Below are positions 11,656 to 20,500 of a DNA stretch of 64,000 bases, one piece after another. Below the pieces are notes generated by a model. It was given only the letters and a program-made list of their open reading frames with translations. It was not told the origin of the DNA and searched no databases. Source of the DNA: Sphingomonas sp. SRS2 (GTDB lineage Bacteria; Pseudomonadota; Alphaproteobacteria; Sphingomonadales; Sphingomonadaceae); assembly GCF_000971055.1 (NCBI RefSeq), contig NZ_LARW01000058.1, positions 1 through 64,000 of the forward strand, given 5' to 3'. Within the stretch, counting starts at the first letter, position 1, and each line of letters begins with the position of its first letter. The position numbers and the translations under genes are program-made.

Positions 11656-12645
11656 TCAATTGATCCGAACCTGAAAACTGATGGCGTGCACCGTCGGGGC
11701 GGCGACGTCGCCGAGCCGAACGGCGATGCCCGTGCCGTTGAAAAGACCGTTGTCGCCGTCGGCCGCGTCGCTGATCTTCACGCCGTCGAGGGTCAGGCTG
11801 TCGGCGACATAGCTGGTGCCCGCGGGAATGCTGTCGGCGATCGCGACATCGCTCGCCATGCCGATACCGGCGAAGCTGCCCTCGATCCGATAGGTGATGA
11901 CCGCGCCGGAACGCGGCTCGGTGCTGTCGTCCGGTGCGCGGACGCTCTGCGACTTGACGAGGCTCGCGATCAGCGGCCTCGGCGCCGGAACCGGCTGCGT
12001 GACGACGCCGCCGCTATCGCCGATCACCGCATCGCTACCGCCCTGCCCGCCGCCGGGAATGGCGGTCCCCCGCCTCCCGGTTCCGGTCTCGGACGTCACG
12101 GGCAGAACCAGTTCACCGATGCCATTGCCGCCGGTGCCGATCACGAACACGATTATCGACTGGCCGGGCGCGAGCGGCGGGGTCTTGCCACCGGGAGGAA
12201 TCGGCTGGTCGACGCCGGGATCGTAGCAGCCATTGCCATTGCTATCGGCGATCACGCCGGCGGGCACGAAGTTGCTGCCGCCCGTGACACTGGGCGAGCC
12301 GGGGATGAAGGCTTCGGAACCATTGCCGAGATTGGTGATGCGAAAGCCGATCGCGACAACGCCGCCTGTCCCCGCACCGCCCGCGCATGGCGGCGCAGCC
12401 GTAACCGAAAAGTCGATGATCTCGCCCACCCGGATGTCCACCCGGTTCGACGCGCGAGACACAGCGCCTGTACCCACGCGGTAATCGATGCGGGCGACGT
12501 TGCTGATCGTGGTTCCGGCCGGCGTCATTGCCGCCGTCGCGGCACTGGCCGCGAACAGCATGCCGATCGCCGCGCCCGCCGCAACAAAATGCGTACGGCC
12601 GCGACGGCGATATCCCAAGCAACAAACAGGCACATCGAACAACAA
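11656..12645 (-). CDS. Exported DUF11-type protein, first gene of the surface operon
   Basis: The product has about 329 residues. A basic N-region (YRRRGRTHF) precedes a hydrophobic core and the mature start AGTTISNVARIDYRVG, the module shared with two other proteins here. A loop DSNGNGCYDPGVDQ around residues 145-160 resembles a calcium-binding loop. The C-terminus carries a DUF11 module ending in ...HAISFQVRIN. The start is uncertain. TTG at 12645 lies 9 bases after GGGAG, while TTG 12654 and GTG 12633 are alternatives in the same frame. An AT-rich region upstream probably holds the operon promoter. Confidence 0.75.
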   Translation of the reverse strand: MLFDVPVCCLGYRRRGRTHFVAAGAAIGMLFAASAATAAMTPAGTTISNVARIDYRVGTGAVSRASNRVDIRVGEIIDFSVTAAPPCAGGAGTGGVVAIGFRITNLGNGSEAFIPGSPSVTGGSNFVPAGVIADSNGNGCYDPGVDQPIPPGGKTPPLAPGQSIIVFVIGTGGNGIGELVLPVTSETGTGRRGTAIPGGGQGGSDAVIGDSGGVVTQPVPAPRPLIASLVKSQSVRAPDDSTEPRSGAVITYRIEGSFAGIGMASDVAIADSIPAGTSYVADSLTLDGVKISDAADGDNGLFNGTGIAVRLGDVAAPTVHAISFQVRIN

Positions 12646-13116
12646 GAAACACAACTCCCACCGGACAGATGTGAATTGCCAAATCTTGATTATCGATCCG
12701 TTACTAATTGCGCTCTTATTGACCAGACATTGAGGTGATAGTGACTATTTTATTAGACAAAAGTCACAAGCATTGTGCCTTAGTAGTAGTACTTTAGTAT
12801 AACATGCAGATATTTCGTTGATCTTGGGCGGCATCCGCGACCAGATCGATGGTCTGGCAGCGCCCTAGGCCCTCACAGCCCCGATGCGTCCCGCAGCGAG
12901 CGATGTCACAGAGGTTTCGCTGATGATGAAGCCGCTCCGCGCCAGACACATCAGATTGCCAGCGGCGATCCGATAAAGGCGATCCGATAAAGAAGCGGCC
13001 GATGGTCGACTCCCCCGTTTGATACGGGGCGGCCAAGCAATGGAATATTTAATCGAATCTTTCGGAAAAGCCCGTGCACCGGGTATTTGCCACCAAAATA
13101 TCATGCCAGAATCAGG
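12646..13116. other. Intergenic region with AT-rich promoter zone
   Basis: About 470 bases lie between the DUF11 operon and the REC-Hpt gene. Positions 12655-12815 are AT-rich and contain short inverted repeats (for example gtgact at 12741-12746 with agtcac at 12762-12767), so the operon promoter and a regulator site are likely there. Positions 12820-13116 have short open frames on the minus strand that resemble nothing I know. They include a 14-bp tandem duplication at 12964-12991. Confidence 0.5.
12964..12991. repeat. Perfect 14-bp tandem duplication
   Basis: The unit ggcgatccgataaa occurs twice without a gap, at 12964-12977 and 12978-12991. Because 14 is not a multiple of three, the duplication would shift any reading frame crossing it. 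This argues that the surrounding DNA is not an intact gene. Confidence 0.9.
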
Positions 13117-13806
13117 TTAGTTCGTCGACAAATCGTTCCGGCTGCGTCCACCGAGGCGCTGAATGGTCTCCTGGGTTATCGCACGCGCGGTGGGCCACAT
13201 GGTGCGGCCGCCGTCCTCCAGCGCGAGCCATGCCGCGCTCAGCGCCGGAAATCCAAGGGTGCCCGCCAGTCCACCCATGCGGTGGCCCAGCGCCCGCTCG
13301 TCACCGCCCGCGTCGATCGCTTCGACCGCCTCGGCGAGGCTCGCCAGCATCCGGCCGACCATTGCGTCGGCCGCCTCCTGACCAAGCAGGTCGGCGAGCT
13401 GCGACCGCCGGTCGTCCGCGCCGATCATCGGTTGATCGCCGCCGATCCAGCGGCGGACCAGCGCCACCAGATCGGCAGCGGCGAAAGGCTTGGCCAGCCA
13501 GCCGTCGAAGCCCCTGTCGATGAAATGCTGGACACCCGCCGCCGGGCGTAGCGTAGTGAAGGCGATGACGGGGGCTAGCCGCGCCCATTCGGCGGCGGCG
13601 CGAATATCGGCCGCGACCTGATAGCCGTCGCGGCCCGGCATTTCGATGTCGACAAGAACCAGGTCATAGGGCCGCGCACGGACCGCCGCGACGGCCTCCG
13701 GCCCGGTGCCCGCGAAGTCGACGCCACCGATCCAGGGCAATAGCGCAACGACGATGGCGTGGTACGCCGACTCGTCATCCACTAGGAGAATCCCGGAGTT
13801 TTCCAT
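13117..13806 (-). CDS. Receiver-Hpt fusion protein (phosphotransfer)
   Basis: The 229-residue cytoplasmic protein joins a CheY-like receiver (about 1-122) to an Hpt domain (about 130-225). In the receiver the acidic pair is DD at 10-11, the phosphoacceptor is Asp53 (VLVDIEMPG) and the conserved Lys is 106 (LAKPF). The Hpt motif is HRMGGLAGTLG with the phosphorylatable His at 175. ATG 13806 was chosen over a TTG at 13824 because a GGGA lies about 8 bases upstream. It is divergent from the hybrid-kinase operon. That kinase has two receivers and no Hpt of its own, so this protein is the likely shuttle. Confidence 0.88.
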   Translation of the reverse strand: MENSGILLVDDESAYHAIVVALLPWIGGVDFAGTGPEAVAAVRARPYDLVLVDIEMPGRDGYQVAADIRAAAEWARLAPVIAFTTLRPAAGVQHFIDRGFDGWLAKPFAAADLVALVRRWIGGDQPMIGADDRRSQLADLLGQEAADAMVGRMLASLAEAVEAIDAGGDERALGHRMGGLAGTLGFPALSAAWLALEDGGRTMWPTARAITQETIQRLGGRSRNDLSTN

Positions 13807-13912
13807 CGCATTTCCCGAGGCCAAGACTGCCGTGGTAGCAACAGTTTAACTGCTTTTCCATCGGTCGCTAGGGGGCGCTTGTGGATGGAGGTGCCGGGGC
13901 GTAGCCTCGGCC

Positions 13913-14566
13913 ATGTTGATCGCCGGGGAAGATCGGGTGACGGCTGGGAGGATATTGATCGCGGACGACCATCCGCTGATCCAGGAAGGCATACAGCTCG
14001 CTATAAGAGCGCGCCATCCGGGCAACGTGGTCGATGTCGCTGGAACGATCGCCGAGGCGCAAGCGCTTATCGAGCGGCATGGACGCTATCGTCTGCTGCT
14101 GCTCGACTATGAGCTGCCCGACGCGAACGGCTTTGGCGGCTTCTTTCAGCTCCAGCATCTGCTCGGCCGTACGCCGATCGCGATCATCTCAGCGCACGAC
14201 AGCGCCCATATGGTATCGACCGCACAGGCGGTAGGCGCCGCCGGCTTCCTGTCGAAGCGCCAGCCGCTCGACACGACGATCGCCGGAATCGAGATCATCC
14301 TGAATGGCGGCCGGGTGTTCCCGCCCTCCCCGGGCCCCGATGCGCAGGTCGACTTGCTCCGCAAGAAGTTGGAAAGCCTGTCGGGAGCGCAGCGCCGCGT
14401 GCTGCTCGCGCTCGCCAGCGGCGATCTCAACAAGCAGATCGCCGCCGATCTCGGCGTGTCCGAAGCGACGATCAAGGCGCATCTTTCCGCGATTTTCCGT
14501 AAATTGGGCGTCACCAACCGGACCCAGGCGATCCTGATGATGCGCCCTCTGCTCGAGCCTTCATGA
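13913..14566 (+). CDS. LuxR/NarL-type response regulator
   Basis: This is a DNA-binding output regulator. Its receiver domain is about 10-125 (ILIADDHP acidic pair, phosphoacceptor Asp in LLLLDYELPD). A LuxR-type helix-turn-helix follows at about 150-210 (LSGAQRRVLLALASGDLNKQ, then VSEATIKAHLSAIFRKLGV). The first ATG is used, but GTG at 13937 lies just before the receiver and has GGGGAAG upstream, so a slightly shorter protein is possible. Its stop overlaps the start of the hybrid kinase (ATGA), so the two are co-translated and very likely partners. Confidence 0.93.
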   Translation: MLIAGEDRVTAGRILIADDHPLIQEGIQLAIRARHPGNVVDVAGTIAEAQALIERHGRYRLLLLDYELPDANGFGGFFQLQHLLGRTPIAIISAHDSAHMVSTAQAVGAAGFLSKRQPLDTTIAGIEIILNGGRVFPPSPGPDAQVDLLRKKLESLSGAQRRVLLALASGDLNKQIAADLGVSEATIKAHLSAIFRKLGVTNRTQAILMMRPLLEPS

Positions 14567-17049
14567 ACATAGTAAAATCCCGCCGCCCTCACATCAGGCC
14601 CAGTTGGCCACAAGTTGCCCTGCTTGCCCTGATCGGCCCGGCCCTGCTGGCCCTGATGGCGCTCTTCCTCGGCGGCGAGATCAGAAGCGCGCGAGATGCA
14701 CGGACCGCGGTCGGCACGTCGGTCGAATACAACCTCGCGGTCGCCGAACTTCTGTCGCTGCTAAAGGACGCCGAGACCGGCCAGCGCGGCTATCTGATCA
14801 GCGGCGACCGCGCTTTCCTGGCGCCTTATCTGGAGGCGAGATCCCATCTCATGGGGCAGTTCACCGAGGTCGCCCGGCTGACTCCTCCGACCAGCGCCGA
14901 TGCCGCCGACCTGCGGCGTCTGGATCGGTTGATCCGCGCCAAGTTCGTCGAGATGCAGGCCCTGATCGATTTGCACGATCGCGCCGGGCCCGGTGCCGCC
15001 TCCGCTCGCCTGGGCGAGGGCCTCGGCAAGAAGCTGATGGACGACATCCGCGACACTGTCGCTAAAATCGAGCAACGCAGCCGCGCCAATCTGGAGAACA
15101 TCCAGAAAACGCAGACCGAACGCGGCGACAGAACCGGCTCGATCATCTGGAGCTATGTCGCGATCACCGCGCTCGCAGCCGCGATATTGAGCTTTCTGAT
15201 CGGCCGGGGCATGCGGCTCCGCAACCAGCTGTCGCTCGAACGCGAGGAATCGGCGACGCGGCAGCGCGCGATCTTCGAGGGTACGACCGACGCGATCATC
15301 CTGATCAATCCGAGCGGCAGCATCGAGACGATCAATCCGGCGGCGGAGCAGATGTTCGGCTTCCGCCCCGACGACCTGCTGCGCCGCGACATCTCGACCC
15401 TGATCGATATCGCGCCCGGCGAGGGTCCTTTTCTCGAACGGATAGGCATCGACAAGGGCAGCCTGCGCAAGACCGAGTTGCTCGACATCGCCGGCCGCGA
15501 CAGTCAGGGCGAAACCGTGTCGGTCGACATCACGCTGGGGACGATGCGGCTTCCCGATGGCCTCCACATCATCGCCGCGCTGCGCGATGCGGGGAGCCGC
15601 AAAGAGGTCGACCGGCTCAAGGACGACTTCATCTCCACCGTCAGCCACGAACTGCGCACGCCGCTGACCTCAGTGGTCGGCTCGCTGGGGCTGCTGCGCA
15701 GTGGCGCGGCGGGCCCGCTGCCCGCCCAGGCGCAGCGGCTGGCCGAGATCGCCGAGACCAACAGCCAACGGCTGATAAGGCTGATCAACGACATCCTCGA
15801 CATCGACCAGATACGGAAAGGCCGGATGGCTTTCGACTATGCGGTGGTCGACCTGCGCGACGTGATGACCCGCACGATCCAGACGATGCAGGGCCTGGCC
15901 GACCGGCGCGACATCAGGATCGGCCTGACCGCGCCCGATGGCCCGGTGATGGCGTGCGCCGATACCGAGCGGCTGGTCCAGGTGGCGGGCAATCTCCTGT
16001 CCAACGCGATCAAATTTTCGCCCGAGGGATCGACAGTGGCGTTCGAGCTGATCGAAGGACGCGACGATCATATCATCCAGATCACCGATCGCGGCCCCGG
16101 CATCGATCCCGAATTCGCCAGGCACATCTTCAACCGCTTCGCGCAGGGCGCGCGGCCCGACAAGCAGCTGATCGCCGGCACCGGCCTCGGCCTCGCCATC
16201 TCGCGCGAGATCGTGCGCAATCATGGCGGCGAGATATCGTTCGAGAACCGCGCCGAAGGCGGCGCGCGCTTTGCCTTCAGTGTTCCGCGGGACAGCGCGC
16301 ATGTCGCCGAGGGCGACCGCTCGACCCGGCTGCTGATCTGCGAGGATGACAGTGACGCCGGCTTCACCATCCAGTCGATCCTCACCGCGCATGGCTATGC
16401 CAGCGACCTCGTCACCACGGTGCGCGACGGCATCGCCCACGCCCGGTCGCAGCCTTATAGCGGTGTGCTGCTCGACCTGACGCTGGCCGATTCCGACGGC
16501 ACCGACCTGCTGCGAGCATTGAAGGCCGACAAGGGCACCCAGCGGCTGCCGGTGATCATCATTTCGGGCACCCCGCCGCATAACGACATCGACGGTGATG
16601 CCTATGCAGGCTGGTTGCAAAAGCCGTTCGATCCGCCCCGGCTGATCCAGCTGATCCAGCGCGCGATCCGCCGGGCGGGCGCGCGCAAGGCGGTGATCCT
16701 GCATGTCGATGACGATGACGATACGCGTGAACTGTTCTCCGCCGCGCTCGCCGGGCGCGGGCTGCTGCTCAATGCCGGCAGCCTGGCTGCGGCGCGCACG
16801 ATCCTCGCCGCGCGCCGCCCCGATATCATCGTGCTCGACCTCGGCCTCCCCGACGGATCGGGCCAGGATCTGCTGGTCGAGCTGAAGAAACAGGAGAATC
16901 CATTGCCGGTGATCCTGTATTCGGCGCAAGAGGTCGATAAGGTCGCAGGCGCTCTCGCCGACGCCGTGATCATCAAATCACGGCGCGCACTGCCGAAGCT
17001 CGCCTCCACCGTCCTCGATATCGTCGATCGCCATGGAGGCCCGCAATGA
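14563..17049 (+). CDS. CHASE3-PAS hybrid sensor histidine kinase with two receivers
   Basis: This 828-residue inner-membrane kinase has a first membrane helix at about 18-40 and an extracytoplasmic CHASE3 domain (signature LLSLLKDAETGQRGYLISGD at about 66-85). A second helix follows at about 194-214 and a PAS domain at about 235-345. The HisKA domain has phospho-His362 in FISTVSHELRTPL. The HATPase_c domain has NLLSNAIKFSPEG, DRGPGI and GTGLGLA. Two receivers complete the protein (about 590-705 and 708-825; LLDLTLAD and IIVLDLGLPDGSG). It lacks an Hpt domain. It is coupled by ATGA overlaps to the regulator before it and the receiver after it. The signal sensed is unknown. Confidence 0.95.
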   Translation: MNIVKSRRPHIRPSWPQVALLALIGPALLALMALFLGGEIRSARDARTAVGTSVEYNLAVAELLSLLKDAETGQRGYLISGDRAFLAPYLEARSHLMGQFTEVARLTPPTSADAADLRRLDRLIRAKFVEMQALIDLHDRAGPGAASARLGEGLGKKLMDDIRDTVAKIEQRSRANLENIQKTQTERGDRTGSIIWSYVAITALAAAILSFLIGRGMRLRNQLSLEREESATRQRAIFEGTTDAIILINPSGSIETINPAAEQMFGFRPDDLLRRDISTLIDIAPGEGPFLERIGIDKGSLRKTELLDIAGRDSQGETVSVDITLGTMRLPDGLHIIAALRDAGSRKEVDRLKDDFISTVSHELRTPLTSVVGSLGLLRSGAAGPLPAQAQRLAEIAETNSQRLIRLINDILDIDQIRKGRMAFDYAVVDLRDVMTRTIQTMQGLADRRDIRIGLTAPDGPVMACADTERLVQVAGNLLSNAIKFSPEGSTVAFELIEGRDDHIIQITDRGPGIDPEFARHIFNRFAQGARPDKQLIAGTGLGLAISREIVRNHGGEISFENRAEGGARFAFSVPRDSAHVAEGDRSTRLLICEDDSDAGFTIQSILTAHGYASDLVTTVRDGIAHARSQPYSGVLLDLTLADSDGTDLLRALKADKGTQRLPVIIISGTPPHNDIDGDAYAGWLQKPFDPPRLIQLIQRAIRRAGARKAVILHVDDDDDTRELFSAALAGRGLLLNAGSLAAARTILAARRPDIIVLDLGLPDGSGQDLLVELKKQENPLPVILYSAQEVDKVAGALADAVIIKSRRALPKLASTVLDIVDRHGGPQ

Positions 17050-17435
17050 GCGACAGTCTGTCCATCCTCTACGTCGACGATGAAGCCGACATCCGGATGA
17101 TCGTCGAGATGGCGCTGCAATTGCGGCCCGGCATCGAGGTCCGCACCGCAATCTCCGGCGACGCCGCCTATGACATGCTGCAAAGTGCAAGCTGGCGGCC
17201 CGAACTGATGATGGTCGACGTGATGATGCCGGGGCTGACCGGCCCCGAATTGATGGACAAGCTGCGCGCCGATCCCGACACCGCGGCCATCCCGATCATC
17301 TTCGTCACCGCGCGGGCCCGCCCGCAGGATATCCAGGCCTATGTCGCGCAGGGCGCGCTGGGCGTGATCACCAAGCCGTTCGATCCGATCAACCTGGCCG
17401 ACCAGGTGCTCGGGCTGGTCCGAAGCATCAAATAA
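17046..17435 (+). CDS. Single-domain CheY-like response regulator
   Basis: This 129-residue receiver has no output domain. The acidic pair is in ILYVDDEADI, the phosphoacceptor Asp in MMVDVMMPG (about residue 57), the conserved Thr in FVTARA and the Lys in ITKPFDP. The start overlaps the kinase stop by four bases. It may act as a phosphate sink or a protein-protein output in the phosphorelay encoded here. Confidence 0.93.
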   Translation: MSDSLSILYVDDEADIRMIVEMALQLRPGIEVRTAISGDAAYDMLQSASWRPELMMVDVMMPGLTGPELMDKLRADPDTAAIPIIFVTARARPQDIQAYVAQGALGVITKPFDPINLADQVLGLVRSIK

Positions 17436-17501
17436 GCGCGCGCAAAATGGGCTAGCCTTGGCCCGCTATCTCGGACAGTCTGCGCTGCTCAGGGAGAGTC
17501 T

Positions 17502-20500
17502 ATGCGCGGCGTACTGATCCGGCTTGCTCCGGTGCTCCTCATGCTCGCGTCGGTCGCTTCCTCACAAGGCGGCGGCCCGAGCGTCGTTACCGCCAGTCCC
17601 GGCAGCGAGAGCGGCGGGATGCGCAGCTTCCAGATCCGCTTCTCGACGCAGATGGTGCCGCTGGGCGAACCGAGAGCGCGCGGGCCGTTCGATATCGCCT
17701 GTCCGATCGCCGGCCAGGGCCGCTGGTCCGATCAGCAGAGCTACAGCTACGAATTCCTCAAGCCGCTGGCCGGCGGCATGAAGTGCACGCTGACCCTGCG
17801 CGCCGATCTTGCCGGGCTCGACGGCAGTCCGCTGGTGGGGCCGCCCGCCCGCTATGTCCTCGACATGGGGGCACCCGACCTGCGCGCCATCCTGCCGGCG
17901 CGCTACAGCGGCAACATCCAGCAGGACCAGAGCTTCCTGATTGCCACCAACATCGCCGCCGACCGCGCCTCAATCGCGCGCGAGGTCTATTGCGCGGTCG
18001 ACGGTATCGGCGAGAAGCTACCGGTTGACGTGCTGGGCAGCGATGTCCCGCGCAAGCTGATCACCGGGCTGTCGAATGCTTATCAGCTTCGCAATTTCCT
18101 CGAACAGGCCGGGCTCGATCCCGACACCGCGAAGAAGCCGGGCAGCGATCTGCGCAATCTCGTCGCGCTGCGCTGTCGCCGGCCGCTGCCGCCCGGGCGG
18201 GACATGGCGCTGGTCTGGCCGAACAGCGTGACAGGCGGCGGACGCATCGCGCTCGAAACCCAGCGCTTCGACTTCCGCGTGATCGACGAGTTCACCGCGC
18301 GTTTCGAATGTTCGCGGACCAATCCGCGCGCCGGATGCAGCCCGGTCGAACCGGCCTATGTCCGCTTCACCGCCCCCGTGCCGCACGCCACCGCCGCCGC
18401 GATCCGCATTCGCCTGCCCAATGGCCGCCTGATCGCGCCGGCCGGCTTCGACGACAGCGAGAATGCGACGCCGTCACCCACCGTCTCGAGCGTGAAGTTC
18501 ACCGTGGCGGCCGACCAGACCGCCACGAAGGCGACGCTGATCATGCCCGCGCGGGTGATCGACGAGAATGACCGGCCGCTCGCCAATGCGCGGCGCTTCC
18601 CGCTCGACATCCGCTTCGATGCCGCGCCGCCGCTGGTGAAGTTCGCCGCCACCTTCGGCATATTGGAGGCGAAGGAAGGCGGCATATTGCCGCTGACGAT
18701 CCGCAACGTCGAAGCGAAACTGGCGGGCAGGATGCTGCCGCTGGGCGGCAAGACACTGCGGCTGAGCGCGTCCGATGGCGAGGTCGCCGCCTGGCTGCGC
18801 CGGCTCGACGACGCCGAGGGCAGCGAGTTCTCCTATGAACGGCGCGGCGAAACCGAAATCGCCACCAACCATACCCGCGACACCCCGCTGCTCGGCAAGC
18901 AGGCGGGACTGAAGCCGACCAGCATTGCCTTCCCCGCCAGGGGCAAGGCGTTCGAAGTGGTCGGCATTCCGCTGAGCAAACCCGGCTTCTATGTCGTCGA
19001 GGTCGCGAGCCCGACGCTGGGCCGCACCCTGCTTGGCCGCGACGCCACCCGCTATGTCGCGACCGGCGCGCTCGTCACCAATATGGCGGTCCATTTCAAA
19101 TGGGGGCGCAGTTCGTCACTCGCCTGGGTGACGGCGCTCGATAGCGGCGAACCGGTCGCGGGCGCGGCGGTACAGGTCATTGACAGCTGCACCGGCAAAC
19201 CGCTCGCCAGCGGCAGCAGCGACGCGACCGGACGGCTGTTGCTGCGCCAGAAACTGCCCCAGCCCGAAAGCTATGGCGCGTGCGAAGGCGAGAACCATCC
19301 GCTGATGGTGTCGGCGCGCAAAGGCGGCGATTTCAGCTTCACGCTGACGAAATGGGGCAATGGCCTGAGCCCCTATGATTTCGACCTGCCCTTCGAATGG
19401 GAGGACCGCCCGCTGACCTTCCACAGCATCTTCGACCGGGTGCTGATGCGCGCGGGCGAGACGGTGCATATGAAGCATGTCGTGCGCCGTCCGGTCGCGA
19501 CGGGCTTCGCGCCGATGGCGATGAAGGGGACGTTGCGGCTGAGCCATCGCGGATCGGATACCCATTATGACCTGCCACTGAGCGTGGGCCGCGACGGTAT
19601 CGGCCTGAGCGACTGGACCGCACCAAAGGGCACGCCACAGGGCGATTACGACCTTTCTGTGATCGTCGACAAGGACACGACCATCTATCCGGGCCAGTCG
19701 GTGCGGGTGGACGAATACCGCCTGCCGACGATGCGGGCGACTATATCCGGGCCGAAGGAGAAGCTGGTCCGCCCGAAGACGGTGCCGGTCAATCTGTTCG
19801 TCGGCTATCTGTCGGGCGGGGGCGCGGGCAACCTGCCCGTCTCGGTCCGGACGAGCTTCGACAGCGCCACGCCATCGCCGAAAAAGTGGGAGGACTGGAC
19901 CTTCGGCGGAATCCCGCTGGTCGAGGGCGTAACTCCGCTGGACGACGACAATCGCGACATGGCGACGCCCCTGCCCGCCGTCCAGTTGCTGGCGCTGTCG
20001 CTCGACCGGCAGGGCGCGGCGCGCAGCAATATAGCCATTCCCGAAAGCGTCCGCGATGGCGCGACGCTGTCGGTCGAGATGGATTATCCCGACGCCAATG
20101 GCGAAACGCTGACCGCCACCCAGCGCCTCACCCTGCACGCCGCCGCGCTGCGCCTGGGCATCAAGACCGACGGCTGGCTGATGAAGAAGGACGACCTGCG
20201 CTTCCGCCTGGTCGCGCTCGACCTCGACGGTAAGCCGGTGCAGGGACGCAGCGTCTCGGTAAAGCTCTATAGCCGCGAGATATTATCGTCGCGCCGACGC
20301 CTGATCGGCGGCTTCTACGCCTATGAGAATAATGCAAAGGTCACGCGGCTCTCGCCCAGCTGCACCGTCTTCACCGATGCCCGCGGCCTTGCGAACTGCA
20401 AGCTCGATCCCGGCGTGTCGGGCGAGGTCTATGCGGTCGCGATAGTGCGCGACGGCGCGGGCAACGAAACCCGTGCGGTCACATCGGTGTGGCTCGCGGG

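Noticed and set aside
12794-13104. Short minus-strand frames between the DUF11 operon and the REC-Hpt gene
   Set aside because: They have no recognisable domain, and a 14-bp tandem duplication would disrupt any common frame.
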